Source: Nevskia soli DSM 19509 (GTDB lineage: Bacteria > Pseudomonadota > Gammaproteobacteria > Nevskiales > Nevskiaceae). Taken from it: DNA of 64,000 nucleotides. A model generated the notes under the pieces. It had not been told where the DNA came from. It did not search any database and saw only the letters and a program-made list of their open reading frames with translations. Below, one piece after another: positions 7,770-16,911 of the stretch. The stretch is from assembly GCF_000711955.1 (NCBI RefSeq), contig NZ_JONR01000016.1, forward strand, positions 1 through 64,000, in the 5' to 3' direction. The translations under genes and the position numbers were made by a program. Each line of letters opens with the position of its first letter. Position 1 is the first letter of the stretch.

Positions 7770-8711
7770 TCAGGCCCTGAATCGATCCTGGTGCTGGAGG
7801 AACCACTGATACGTACTGGCAATCCCCTCGCGCAAGGGAATGCACGCCTTCCAGCCCAGGGCATGGAGCCGGCTCACTTCCATAAGCTTGCGCGGTGTGC
7901 CGTCGGGCTTGGTGAGATCGTTCACGATCCTGCCGCTGTAGCCCACGGTATCCGCCACGATATGCGCCAAGTCGCGAATCGAGACGTCTTCACCGACACC
8001 GATGTTGATGATCTCTTCTGCGTCGTAGTTCTGCATCAGATAGACGACCGCATCCGCAAGATCGTCCACGTGCAGGAACTCCCTCTTGGGCGTACCCGTC
8101 CCCCACATCACCACTTCCGGCGAACCCGAAATTTTGGCTTCGTGGAATTTGCGTATCAGCGCTGGCAGGACGTGTGAGTTTTCAAGATGGAAGTTGTCTC
8201 CCGGGCCGTATAGATTGGTCGGCATCAGAGAGATGGCGTTGAATCCATATTGCCGCCGGTAGGCCTGGCACTGTTTGATGCCGGCGATTTTTGCTATGGC
8301 ATACCATTCATTGGTCGGTTCCAGCGGCCCCGTCAACAACTCGGTTTCCGCCATCGGCTGAGCCGCATGCTTCGGGTAGATGCAGGAAGAGCCCAGGAAA
8401 GCCAACTTGCTGGCGCCGTGTTTCCACGCTGAATGGATCACATTGGTCTGGATGACCAGATTGTCGCGAAGGAACTCCGCCGGATAAATGTTGTTGGCGT
8501 GGATGCCTCCCACTTTTGCCGCCGCCAGGAATACGTATTCCGGCTTTTCGGTCTCGAAGAAGCGATCCACTGCAACTTGGTCGATCAGATCCAGATCCTG
8601 ATGCCGACGCAACAGCAGATTGTCGAATCCTTGTGCCTGCAGGCGCCGCAGGATGGCTCCTCCCGCTAAACCTCCGTGGCCGGCAACGAAAATCCGGGAG
8701 TGCTTTTCCAT
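7770..8711 (-). CDS. fcl: GDP-L-fucose synthase
   Basis: It epimerises and reduces GDP-4-keto-6-deoxymannose to GDP-L-fucose with NADPH. The Rossmann motif is GHGGLAGGAI, the catalytic serines lie in LGSSCIYP, and the Tyr-Lys pair is in NEWYAIAKIAGIK. The start at 8711 (MEKHSRIFVAGHGG) lies 4 bp after the gmd stop and matches the family. A longer frame to 8750 would overlap gmd. Length 313 is normal. It is the last gene of the leftward polysaccharide cluster and takes the product of gmd. Confidence 0.96.
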   Translation of the reverse strand: MEKHSRIFVAGHGGLAGGAILRRLQAQGFDNLLLRRHQDLDLIDQVAVDRFFETEKPEYVFLAAAKVGGIHANNIYPAEFLRDNLVIQTNVIHSAWKHGASKLAFLGSSCIYPKHAAQPMAETELLTGPLEPTNEWYAIAKIAGIKQCQAYRRQYGFNAISLMPTNLYGPGDNFHLENSHVLPALIRKFHEAKISGSPEVVMWGTGTPKREFLHVDDLADAVVYLMQNYDAEEIINIGVGEDVSIRDLAHIVADTVGYSGRIVNDLTKPDGTPRKLMEVSRLHALGWKACIPLREGIASTYQWFLQHQDRFRA

Positions 8712-8715
8712 GCGC

Positions 8716-9825
8716 CTACTCGTTGTAACTATAGGCGCGAAACCCTGCATCCTTGATCAACGTGTCCCGTTGAGCAATCTTCAGGTCCTCAGCCACCATC
8801 TCGCGGACGAGTTCGGCGAAACTCGTTTTGGGCACCCAACCAAGCTTCTGCTTGGCCTTCGACGGATCACCCAGCAGTGTTTCCACTTCGGTCGGGCGGA
8901 AGTAACGCGGGTCGACCGCCACGATCTTCTGGCCGGGCTTCACTTTCGAATCCGAGGGCGCCGCGGAAACGATGCCGACCTCATCAACCCCCTCCCCGGA
9001 CCATTCGATGGAGATATCCAGTTCCTGGGCCGCCTGCGATACGAACTGGCGTACCGAATACTGAACGCCGGTAGCGATGACGTAATCCTCCGGCTGCTCC
9101 TGCTGCAGCATCAGCCACTGCATCTCGACGTAGTCGCGGGCATGCCCCCAATCGCGCAGCGAATTGAAGTTTCCGAGAAAAAGACAATCCTGCAGACCAA
9201 GATGGATGCGGCTGATGGCGCGCGTGATCTTGCGGGTTACGAAAGTCTCGCCGCGAATAGGAGATTCATGATTGAACAGAATGCCATTGCAGGCAAAGAT
9301 GCCATAGGCCTCGCGGTAGTTGACCACGATCCAGTAGGCATAAAGCTTGGCGACCGCATAAGGCGAGCGCGGATAAAACGGCGTGGTTTCTTTCTGGGGG
9401 ATTTCCTGAACCTTGCCATACAGCTCGGAGGTGGAGGCCTGGTAGAAACGGGTCTTCTTTTCCAGGCCCAGAATCCTGATCGCTTCCAGTATGCGCAAGG
9501 GGCCCATGGCATCGCTGTTGGCCGTGTATTCAGGGCTTTCGAACGAGACCGCGACGTGGCTCTGCGCACCCAGGTTATAAATCTCGTCCGGCTGCACCTG
9601 TTGAATGATGCGGATCAGGTTGGTCGAGTCCGTGAGATCACCGTAGTGCAAAACGAAGCGGCGCCCTTGCTCCTGCGGCCCCTGATACAGGTGATCGATG
9701 CGATCCGTGTTGAACAGCGAAGCACGCCGCTTGATCCCGTGAACTTCATAGCCCTTGCTCAGGAGCAGCTCGGCGAGATACGCACCGTCCTGCCCCGTTA
9801 CACCCGTAATCAGCGCAACTTTCAT
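8716..9825 (-). CDS. gmd: GDP-mannose 4,6-dehydratase
   Basis: It converts GDP-mannose to GDP-4-keto-6-deoxy-D-mannose, the first step to GDP-L-fucose. The NADP-binding GVTGQDGAYLAELLL opens the protein, followed by the family RR motif in KRRASLFNTDRIDHLY. The catalytic Thr/Glu are in ASTSELYG and Tyr-Lys in YPRSPYAVAKLYAYW. At 369 residues it is full length. It lies 34 bp after the WcaI-like glycosyltransferase and 4 bp before fcl. No GDP-mannose-forming enzymes are in the window, so they must be elsewhere. Confidence 0.97.
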   Translation of the reverse strand: MKVALITGVTGQDGAYLAELLLSKGYEVHGIKRRASLFNTDRIDHLYQGPQEQGRRFVLHYGDLTDSTNLIRIIQQVQPDEIYNLGAQSHVAVSFESPEYTANSDAMGPLRILEAIRILGLEKKTRFYQASTSELYGKVQEIPQKETTPFYPRSPYAVAKLYAYWIVVNYREAYGIFACNGILFNHESPIRGETFVTRKITRAISRIHLGLQDCLFLGNFNSLRDWGHARDYVEMQWLMLQQEQPEDYVIATGVQYSVRQFVSQAAQELDISIEWSGEGVDEVGIVSAAPSDSKVKPGQKIVAVDPRYFRPTEVETLLGDPSKAKQKLGWVPKTSFAELVREMVAEDLKIAQRDTLIKDAGFRAYSYNE

Positions 9826-9859
9826 GGTAATCCTTGCTAAGAAAAAAACATCGAACGCG

Positions 9860-11092
9860 TTATTTCACTTCAGACGTCAATTTGCTCAAAAACCTTGCCA
9901 GAATCTTGTCGCGTAGCAGATTATCGCGCGCATATTCCTGGCCGGCCCGTCCCAGGCTCGCCGCGAATTCGCTGTTATCAAGCAAACAGCCAATCGCCTC
10001 ACACAGTGCAGCCCCGTCGTCCGGTGGCACCGCTATCCCGCGTCCATTCAAAACGGTGGCCACTTCGGATCCCGCCTCGGCAGTCGCCACCACCGGCTTG
10101 CCGCTGGACAGCATACCTCCCAGCTTCGAAGGCATCACCAGGTCGCTGGCGGCCGCACGCTGGGGCAGCAAATGCACATCGGCCATCGCCAAAAGACTGC
10201 CCAGTTGCTCATTGGGCACGAAATCCCGAATCCTCACGTTGTTCAACCCAGCGCATTGCTGCTCGAGTTCCTTGCGCGCCACGCCCTCACCGCAAAAGAC
10301 GAACACCAGATCGCCCCTCGCCTCAAGTCTCTTGGCGCACTCACCCAACAGCGGAATACCCTGTTTTCTGGCCATGGTGCCCGAGTACAGGGCCACCCGC
10401 TGGTGCGGGGAAATGCGCAACTCATCTCTAAGGCGGGCAACTAGTTCAGGATCCGGTACCGGGCTGATCGATGCCCAGTTGGGCAGCAAAAAGGTGCATT
10501 CAGGCGGCACACCGCGCTGCAGGACTTTTTCATGCATTTTGCCCGAGATCGAAGACACGATGTCGGCCCGCCTCAGGAACCAGGCATCGATCGCTTCCGC
10601 CCCGCGCAAAAGAAAACCCGCTCCGCCGAGCAATCCCATCTTCGTCGCGATATCCAGTTCGAAGTCCTGAACATGTACCCAGGTTTTGACGCCGAACATG
10701 CGCCCGGTCGTAATCGCGCCCCAGGCAGCGAATGAATTCGGAACCGTGACGAATATCCAGTCGGCACGGCGCTGGAAGTTCAGCGCGAGCAGGCGAAAAA
10801 AACCCGATAACGCAAAGCTCAGCATGAAAGCGATACGGCCGATACCCCGGCCATTGCCGGCAATCAGGGTGGGACAGCGCAACACCACAGCGCCGGCGAT
10901 TTCTTCACTGCGGGAATCAAACGCACGGTAACCAGAGAAAACATTCCAGCCTGGATAGTGCGGGGGAGGGGCGACGACGATCACCTCGGATCCCTGCCCG
11001 GATAGATACTCGGTGAGTTCTGCATTGTAACGGCCTATGCCGACCATCTCCGGAGCAAAATTCGGCGATACCAAAAGAAAACGCACTAACAC
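9860..11092 (-). CDS. WcaI-like family 4 glycosyltransferase
   Basis: This is a GT-B fold glycosyltransferase, probably adding a sugar (possibly fucose) to an undecaprenyl-linked repeat unit at the cytoplasmic membrane face. The N-terminal half has the WcaI-type NFAPEMVGIGRYNAELTEYL and HVQDFELDIATKMGLL. The C-terminal donor-binding domain has LYSGTMARKQG and SDLVMPSKLGGMLSSGKPVV. Length (410) matches E. coli WcaI. Its place directly before gmd and fcl supports a role in a fucose-containing exopolysaccharide, but the exact linkage cannot be read. Confidence 0.88.
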   Translation of the reverse strand: MLVRFLLVSPNFAPEMVGIGRYNAELTEYLSGQGSEVIVVAPPPHYPGWNVFSGYRAFDSRSEEIAGAVVLRCPTLIAGNGRGIGRIAFMLSFALSGFFRLLALNFQRRADWIFVTVPNSFAAWGAITTGRMFGVKTWVHVQDFELDIATKMGLLGGAGFLLRGAEAIDAWFLRRADIVSSISGKMHEKVLQRGVPPECTFLLPNWASISPVPDPELVARLRDELRISPHQRVALYSGTMARKQGIPLLGECAKRLEARGDLVFVFCGEGVARKELEQQCAGLNNVRIRDFVPNEQLGSLLAMADVHLLPQRAAASDLVMPSKLGGMLSSGKPVVATAEAGSEVATVLNGRGIAVPPDDGAALCEAIGCLLDNSEFAASLGRAGQEYARDNLLRDKILARFLSKLTSEVK

Positions 11093-11343
11093 TCCCTACG
11101 TCGAGGATGAAGCATTGTTGCAGACAATTTCCATCATCGCCCAGGTAGGGGATGGAAGAAAATGAGACAAATACCACCGTTAACCAGGCAATGGTGGTTT
11201 CGGCACCATTCCCCAGACATTCAGGCGAATGCAATATTCCCGCGCGGATATTCTGCCCCATCCATCACGGAAAAACTCGAGGAACCACGCTATCCACAAG
11301 CAGCTTAAATGCCGAATTGGGCCAGTATTCCGCTTTCCTTAAA
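11093..11343. other. Spacer between galE and the glycosyltransferase gene, no gene seen
   Basis: This 251-bp spacer is noticeably richer in A and T than its neighbours. I see no convincing ORF, RNA gene or strong hairpin. It may carry a promoter for the glycosyltransferase-gmd-fcl part of the cluster, but no clear -35/-10 pair was found. Confidence 0.3.
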
Positions 11344-12324
11344 TTAATACCGTGGCTGGCGATGCCATCTCCAGGCCGTATCGATGATGTCTGCTATCTC
11401 CGTGTACTTCGGCATCCAGCCAAGAGCGGCTTTTGCCAGGGATCCATCCGCCACCAATCGGGCCGGGTCGCCGTGGCGAGGCGGATCAACAGAGAGATCC
11501 AGCTTCTTGCCCGTAGTGCGGGCGACCGCCGTGATGATTTCCTTGACCGAATAACCCTGGCCGTTCCCTAGATTGAACGCCTCGAAAGTCGGGGAGCCCA
11601 TTTCGCGCAACCGGTTCAGCGCCAGAAGATGGGCACTGCATAGATCATTGACGTGGACGTAATCGCGAATACAGGTGCCATCCGGCGTCGGGTAATCACC
11701 TCCGAAGATTCGGACTTCGATATCCTCACCGGCCACCCGTCGCAACAGCTTTGGTATCAGGTGGGTTTCGGGCTGATGCGATTCGCCGATCAGGGACGAC
11801 GGATCGGCACCGGCAGCATTGAAATATCTCAGGGCGACAGAACTGAGGCCATAGGCAGATACACAATCCATCAACATTCGTTCGACAGTCAGCTTGCTTG
11901 CGCCATATGGATTGATTGGCGCGCGAGGGTGCTGTTCGTCGATGAAGTCGCTCTGCGGCTCCCCAAAGACGGCTGCGGTAGATGAAAAAACGAACCGCAT
12001 GACCCGATGGCGCTGCATGGCGCGCAAGAGCGAGATCACGTCCGAAACATTGTTTTCGTAATACTTCAGCGGATCGCGAACAGATTCGCCCACAATGGAC
12101 GCAGCCGCGAAGTGCATCACCGCATCGAATTGATATTTTTCGAAAACCGCATCGAGTCGGCCGACATCGGCCAGTGCCATCTCTTCGAGCCGCCCCCACT
12201 GAACCGCCGCCTTGTGCCCCGTCGAGAAATTATCCAGGACTACGATTTCATGGCCGGATTCAGCGAGCATCTTGCACATATGTGCACCGATGTACCCCGC
12301 GCCGCCAACAACGAGAACACGCAT
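11344..12324 (-). CDS. galE: UDP-glucose 4-epimerase
   Basis: It interconverts UDP-glucose and UDP-galactose using tightly bound NAD. GGAGYIGAHMCKML is the dinucleotide motif, FSSTAAVFGEP holds the catalytic Ser region, and NPYGASKLTVERML holds the Tyr-x3-Lys pair. RDYVHVNDLCSAH and FNLGNGQGYSVKE are typical of bacterial GalE. Length 326 is normal. It lies between the initiating sugar transferase and the WcaI-like glycosyltransferase and presumably supplies UDP-galactose for the same polysaccharide. Confidence 0.96.
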   Translation of the reverse strand: MRVLVVGGAGYIGAHMCKMLAESGHEIVVLDNFSTGHKAAVQWGRLEEMALADVGRLDAVFEKYQFDAVMHFAAASIVGESVRDPLKYYENNVSDVISLLRAMQRHRVMRFVFSSTAAVFGEPQSDFIDEQHPRAPINPYGASKLTVERMLMDCVSAYGLSSVALRYFNAAGADPSSLIGESHQPETHLIPKLLRRVAGEDIEVRIFGGDYPTPDGTCIRDYVHVNDLCSAHLLALNRLREMGSPTFEAFNLGNGQGYSVKEIITAVARTTGKKLDLSVDPPRHGDPARLVADGSLAKAALGWMPKYTEIADIIDTAWRWHRQPRY

Positions 12325-12431
12325 TACTTACCCTGGATTGGAAAAACCGGCCTCGACAAGAAGCTCTCTCGCTTGTCCAAAGCGGGAGCCGCGCAACCCT
12401 TTCTGCAATTGGGAATCGCGCCGCTTATCTT

Positions 12432-13205
12432 TCAATAAGCGTTGCTGTCGCCCTGAAGCACCCGCAATACAGTCAGAGCGATGATTTTTATATCCAGCAT
12501 GAAATTCATGTTCCGGACATAGAAAAGGTCAAACCGGATGCGATGCTCCATGTCGCGAAGACTTTGGGTGGCCCCACGACAACCGGAAACCTGTGCCAAG
12601 CCGGTCACGCCCGGACGTACCAGATGACGGAGCTTGTAGCCCGGAACTTCGTCACAATGCAACAGGTCCAGTTCGCCGACATGCGGCCGGGGACCAACCA
12701 CGGACATCTCGCCTTTTAGCACATTGATGAACTGCGGGAGTTCGTCCAGATTGGTTTTACGAAGGAACTTGCCGACCCGGGTTACGCGTGGATCGTCCTT
12801 CTGGGCCTGGATGAAACAGGCGTCCGGATCATGCGACATCGTGCGGAATTTGAGGCAGAAAAACTTGCGCCCCTTCCAGCCCACGCGCGCCTGATTGAAG
12901 AACACCGGCCCCCGTGAATCCAGCTTGATGGCAACTGCAATGATGGGAAACAACCAGATTCCGCAAACCAGCATGAAGCTGAGCGAGAAAATAACATCAT
13001 GCAGCCTCTTCACCCGCTCATAACTCTTCGGGCGGAGCAGCGTGTGGTCGATGCGACGCAATACCTCGCCCGCCACCATCCCGTTCGAAGGTAACGTCGC
13101 AATTGCCGCCTGCTGTTCTCCCGCTCCATGTAACATGACACCGTCATTAGCCGACGGCGCAAATTCCTGGGCAGACATTCTGTAGGCCTTAACGCTATCT
13201 TCCAT
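12432..13205 (-). CDS. Bacterial sugar transferase, undecaprenyl-phosphate hexose-1-P transferase
   Basis: This membrane enzyme transfers a sugar-1-phosphate to undecaprenyl phosphate to start repeat-unit assembly. The KRLHDVIFSLSFMLV segment leads into a membrane-inserted helix (residues about 63-88). The catalytic core has FFNQARVGWKGRKFFCLKFR, LRKTNLDELPQFINVLKGEM, SVVGPRPH and RPGVTGLAQVSG. At 257 residues it is the short PglC/WcaJ-C type without the multi-helix N-terminus of full WcaJ. It heads the cluster, and a long AT-rich region upstream probably holds the promoter. The sugar specificity is not readable. Confidence 0.93.
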   Translation of the reverse strand: MEDSVKAYRMSAQEFAPSANDGVMLHGAGEQQAAIATLPSNGMVAGEVLRRIDHTLLRPKSYERVKRLHDVIFSLSFMLVCGIWLFPIIAVAIKLDSRGPVFFNQARVGWKGRKFFCLKFRTMSHDPDACFIQAQKDDPRVTRVGKFLRKTNLDELPQFINVLKGEMSVVGPRPHVGELDLLHCDEVPGYKLRHLVRPGVTGLAQVSGCRGATQSLRDMEHRIRFDLFYVRNMNFMLDIKIIALTVLRVLQGDSNAY

Positions 13206-13729
13206 AACTAAATTTTAAAGTTTGGCGCCCTGAACAACCCGGGCATTGATGACATTCCATGTCAACCCTTGAATCATCCTAGCACCCCTTACATTTCTGA
13301 AGGCATTTCCGCTGTTTGCTTGACGGCGCCCGAAATAATAGGGAACTCTCTAACGGTTTTGCTACGTTCATCTCTTATTTTGCAGATTTCACAATACCGG
13401 CTCAACAAACCAATCAAGACAAAATAACCGATAACATACTGAAATATAAAGATTATGCAAAAACCGCCGGCCATCATCATTGCCCACTTGGAACCTTTAG
13501 GTCCTTGAGCACAAGCCACATGCTAACCATAGCCGAGGCGCGATTGCCGAAATGTGACTACAGTCACTAACCTGATCTTAAGCCAGTGCAAGTTCCCTGC
13601 CGTTTTTTGGTATCCCGGGCAGTAAAGCCTGTCAAAGCCGTTTATACGCACCTTGACCTGGTTCGTCTACCCCTCAAATGCCCTGATAAGTTCCTTAATT
13701 ACATGACGAATGCGTCACCAAATCTCGCC
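13206..13729. other. AT-rich divergent intergenic region
   Basis: A 524-bp gap between the leftward sugar transferase and rightward epmB is clearly more AT-rich than its surroundings, especially 13340-13470. It probably carries promoters for both sides. A minus-strand frame 13289-13519 with a GTG start encodes a 76-residue peptide with one hydrophobic segment (FCIIFIFQYVIGYFVLIGLL). It could be a small membrane protein, but it has no clear ribosome binding site and I do not recognise it. No efp gene is present here, although efp often neighbours epmB. Confidence 0.4.
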
Positions 13730-14749
13730 ATGACTTCCGCCGCAAAATCAAAGCCGGAAGCCCTCTTCTCACTGTCCCCATCCTGGCAACGGGCGGCATT
13801 GATCGGGCGGCCCGGAGAATTGCTTCTGCGACTTGGCCTAGATCCGGCACTCCCTGCCCTCGATTACGAGCGCCTGCGGCATTTTCCGCTACGTGTACCG
13901 GAGGCCTTCGTCGCCCGCATGCACCGCGGAGACCCTGAAGACCCGCTGTTTCTGCAGGTGTGGCCCGGAATGGCCGAAGGGATCGACACGCCTGGATTTT
14001 CCGAAGACGCAGTAGGCGACCTGGCCAAGCTCACATCGGGGGGAGTGATTCACAAGTATAAGGGCCGCGCCCTGCTCATCGCCACCGGTGCCTGCGCGGT
14101 CAACTGCCGTTACTGCTTCCGCCGGCACTTCCCCTATGGAGACAGCCTGGCCTCTCGCGGCAACTGGCAGGAGGCCCTGGAGCAGGTCGCGGCCGATCCC
14201 AGCATCGAAGAAGTGATTTTGTCCGGGGGCGATCCGCTATCGCTGAACGACGACAAGCTATCCGCCCTCGTCAGGGAACTGGAGAGCATCCCCCACGTGC
14301 GACGGCTGCGCCTGCATACCCGCACCGCCGTGGTTTTACCGGAGCGGGTGGACGCCCATCTGCTGGACTGGCTGGGCCGCACCCGGTTGCAGAAAGTGAT
14401 CGTATTGCATGTCAACCATCCCAACGAAATCGACCAGGCGCTGGAAGCGGCCATCACCCGACTGCGCGGGACCGGCGCCACCCTCCTCAACCAGTCTGTG
14501 CTGCTGCGCAAGGTCAACGATTCGGCGGATATTTTGGCCACTTTGTCGGAGCGGCTGTTTGCCTGCGGCGTTTTGCCCTACTATCTGCATCTACTCGATC
14601 GCGTCCAGGGAGCGGGACATTTCGAGGTGAACGAAAATAAAGCGGTCAAATTGATGGGGGAACTGGCGGCCAGGCTGCCGGGCTATCTGGTGCCGCGCCT
14701 CGCGCGCGAAGAGCCGGGGGCGCCGGCGAAGACGCTGCTGCCATGGTAA
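13730..14749 (+). CDS. epmB: EF-P beta-lysylation radical SAM protein (lysine 2,3-aminomutase family)
   Basis: The family converts (S)-alpha-lysine to (R)-beta-lysine for attachment to elongation factor P by EpmA. The radical SAM cluster motif is CAVNCRYCFRRHFPY, and SGGDPLSLND and HTRTAVVLPERV follow as in KamA/EpmB. The chosen ATG gives 339 residues, the usual size. An in-frame ATG at 13703 is an alternative; the frame extends further upstream without family similarity. The 3' end overlaps the FimX-like gene by 7 bp. EpmA and EF-P are not encoded nearby. Confidence 0.9.
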   Translation: MTSAAKSKPEALFSLSPSWQRAALIGRPGELLLRLGLDPALPALDYERLRHFPLRVPEAFVARMHRGDPEDPLFLQVWPGMAEGIDTPGFSEDAVGDLAKLTSGGVIHKYKGRALLIATGACAVNCRYCFRRHFPYGDSLASRGNWQEALEQVAADPSIEEVILSGGDPLSLNDDKLSALVRELESIPHVRRLRLHTRTAVVLPERVDAHLLDWLGRTRLQKVIVLHVNHPNEIDQALEAAITRLRGTGATLLNQSVLLRKVNDSADILATLSERLFACGVLPYYLHLLDRVQGAGHFEVNENKAVKLMGELAARLPGYLVPRLAREEPGAPAKTLLPW

Positions 14750-16839
14750 CGAGCAAGCCGATGACCCAATTGCCGTCAGCGCTGTTGAGCGAAGCCTCGG
14801 GGGTGCTGCTCGTCATCACCACCGCCGAGGAAGTGGCCAAGCGCATCGAAAGCCACCTGCGCAATGCGGGGCACCCCTTACGGGTGGCCTGGATCACCGA
14901 CCTGGAAGACCTGCAGGACGTGCTGCAGCGCAATCCGCCCGACTTGGTGTTGTGCGATGAAAACGCGCGCAAGGCCCCGGCCGAGAAGGTCATCGCGCTG
15001 GCCAACCAGATGCGCCCCGACCTGCCGGTGGTGGTGATCAGCAACGACCATTCGGTCGAGGATGCCGTCGCCGCGCTCGCCGCCGGCGCCCAGGATTTCG
15101 TCTCCTACAGCGATCTGCGCCAACTGCGCCACCTGGAACTGGTGGTGGTGCGCGAGTTCGTCAAGCATCACCACATGCGCAACCTGCGGCTGACGCAGCA
15201 GCGCCTGGCCGATTTCGAATCGCGCCACCAGCAGCTCACCGAAGGCACCGCGGACGCCGTGGCGCACGTGCAGGAAGGCATCCTGGCCAACGCCAACCTG
15301 GCCTTCACCCACCTGATCGGCTACGACGAGCCGGCCGAGCTTGCCGGCCAGCCATTGATCGACCTGGTGGCGCCGGACCAGCAGAGCAAGATCAAGGAAC
15401 GCCTGCGCGCGGTACAGAAGGGCAAGCACAACGGCGAGCCCCTGGAACTGGTGCTGGTTGGCCGCAAGGGACAGGTCCACGTCAAGGCGCAGCTGATCCT
15501 GGGCACCCAGGACGGCGAGAGCGTGATCGAACTGCTGATCCGGGCCGAAGGCGGCAAGGGCCGCCCGGCTTCGGCGCAAGCCGCTTTCCACGGCCGCGGT
15601 ATGTTCAGCGACGCACTGGCCGAAGCAGCTCCCGCCGACGGCAAGAGCATGCGCACCGCCATGCTGCTGCACATCGACTCCTTCGACGCGCTGGAACAGC
15701 GCATCGGCCACGCCGACGCCCAGGAGGTCACTTCCCTGCTGGCGGAGACGGTCCACACCCGCCTTGGGCCGCAGGACCAGTCCTTCGTCTTTTCCACCGA
15801 CGAACTGGCCCTGCTGGTGCAGCGCCCTAATTACAACGAGGCCGAGCAATTCGCCGAGTTCCTGCGCAAGGAAATTTCCGGCCACATCTTCGCCGCCCGG
15901 CAGCACGAGGCGCATATCAGCCTCACCATCACCGTGTTCCCGCTCGGCGGCCAGGAAGCGCCGGAGCAGGTGATCCGCCAGTTGGCCGACGAGGCACGCA
16001 AGATCTCGGCCCGGGGCGGCAACCAGATCGTGGCCCTGGGAGCCACGGCCAAGGCCAACCAGGTGGAGCGCGAGGAAGCACGCCGCGCCGCCCAGGTAAA
16101 GAAGGCCATCGAGGACAACCGCCTCAAGCTGGCCTACCAGTCCATCGCCAGCCTCGAAGGCGAATCACGCAGCCATTTCGATGTGCTGGTGCGCATGCTG
16201 GACGAGTCGGGCAAGGAGCTGCATGCGGCCGAGTTCCTGCCGGCGGCGCAGAAATTCAACCTGATGCGCACCATCGATCGCTGGGTGGTCGCGCGCGCGC
16301 TCGGCGTCATCGCCAAGCGCGCCGCCTCCAAGGAAGCGTCCGTGCTGTTCGTCAAGCTGTCCGAGGACACGCTCAAGGACAACGACGGCTTCATCACCTG
16401 GCTCAAGGCCCTGGTGCAGGAGCAGCCGCTGAAGAGCGACGAGATCGTCTTCGAGATCCAGGAAGTGGTCATCCAGAACCATGTGCGCAAGGCCAAGGCC
16501 CTGACCCAGGCGCTGCGTGAAATGGGCGCCGGATTGGCCGTCGAGCACTTCGGCGTCGGCGCCAATTCGGCCCAGCTGATGGACCACATCCCGGCCAACT
16601 TCATCAAATTCCACCCCTCCTTCACGCAGAAGTTCAGCGAGAAGGATACCCAGAAGCGTCTCGGCGACCTGGTCGAAGCAGCCAAGCAGCACGGCCTCAA
16701 GACCATCGTCTCCCATGTCGAGGACGCCCACGTCATGGCGCGCCTGTGGCAGATGGGCGTGAACTTCATCCAGGGCTACCACGTGCAGGAACCGGAAGTG
16801 GTGCTGCTGGCCAGCGATATTGCCGGGGGACGCGGCTGA
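14743..16839 (+). CDS. FimX-like REC-PAS-degenerate GGDEF-degenerate EAL protein
   Basis: Domains in order: receiver-like (residues about 15-135, Asp in DLVLCDE), PAS (about 160-265), GGDEF-like (about 290-430) and EAL-like (about 455-695). The GGDEF signature is replaced by STDEL, so it should not make c-di-GMP. The EAL signature is DVLVR and later metal-ligand positions look changed, so it is probably a c-di-GMP receptor, not a phosphodiesterase. Length (698) and order match Pseudomonas FimX (691), which controls type IV pilus assembly at the pole. No pilus genes are in the window. It is translationally coupled to epmB. Confidence 0.82.
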   Translation: MVTSKPMTQLPSALLSEASGVLLVITTAEEVAKRIESHLRNAGHPLRVAWITDLEDLQDVLQRNPPDLVLCDENARKAPAEKVIALANQMRPDLPVVVISNDHSVEDAVAALAAGAQDFVSYSDLRQLRHLELVVVREFVKHHHMRNLRLTQQRLADFESRHQQLTEGTADAVAHVQEGILANANLAFTHLIGYDEPAELAGQPLIDLVAPDQQSKIKERLRAVQKGKHNGEPLELVLVGRKGQVHVKAQLILGTQDGESVIELLIRAEGGKGRPASAQAAFHGRGMFSDALAEAAPADGKSMRTAMLLHIDSFDALEQRIGHADAQEVTSLLAETVHTRLGPQDQSFVFSTDELALLVQRPNYNEAEQFAEFLRKEISGHIFAARQHEAHISLTITVFPLGGQEAPEQVIRQLADEARKISARGGNQIVALGATAKANQVEREEARRAAQVKKAIEDNRLKLAYQSIASLEGESRSHFDVLVRMLDESGKELHAAEFLPAAQKFNLMRTIDRWVVARALGVIAKRAASKEASVLFVKLSEDTLKDNDGFITWLKALVQEQPLKSDEIVFEIQEVVIQNHVRKAKALTQALREMGAGLAVEHFGVGANSAQLMDHIPANFIKFHPSFTQKFSEKDTQKRLGDLVEAAKQHGLKTIVSHVEDAHVMARLWQMGVNFIQGYHVQEPEVVLLASDIAGGRG

Positions 16840-16864
16840 AACGCGCATGCGGCGAAGTGCCATA

Positions 16865-16892
16865 AAAAAGGGCGGCCTCGGCCGCCCTTTTT
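16865..16892. terminator. Bidirectional rho-independent terminator
   Basis: AAAAAGGGCGGCC, a TC loop, then GGCCGCCCTTTTT form a perfect 13-bp stem with an A-tract on one side and a T-tract on the other. It lies between the convergent FimX-like gene and htpX and can serve both. Confidence 0.93.
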
Positions 16893-16911
16893 GTCGTTCG
16901 AAGCAAACCGC

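Noticed and set aside
8620..9840. 406-codon open frame opposite gmd and fcl
   Set aside because: No recognisable domain and complete overlap with two confidently assigned enzymes.
13289..13519. 76-codon frame with a hydrophobic segment in the AT-rich gap
   Set aside because: GTG start without a ribosome site, no recognised family; kept only as a remark on the intergenic region.
14743..16839. Active diguanylate cyclase or phosphodiesterase
   Set aside because: Both signature motifs are degenerate, so an enzymatic call is not supported.
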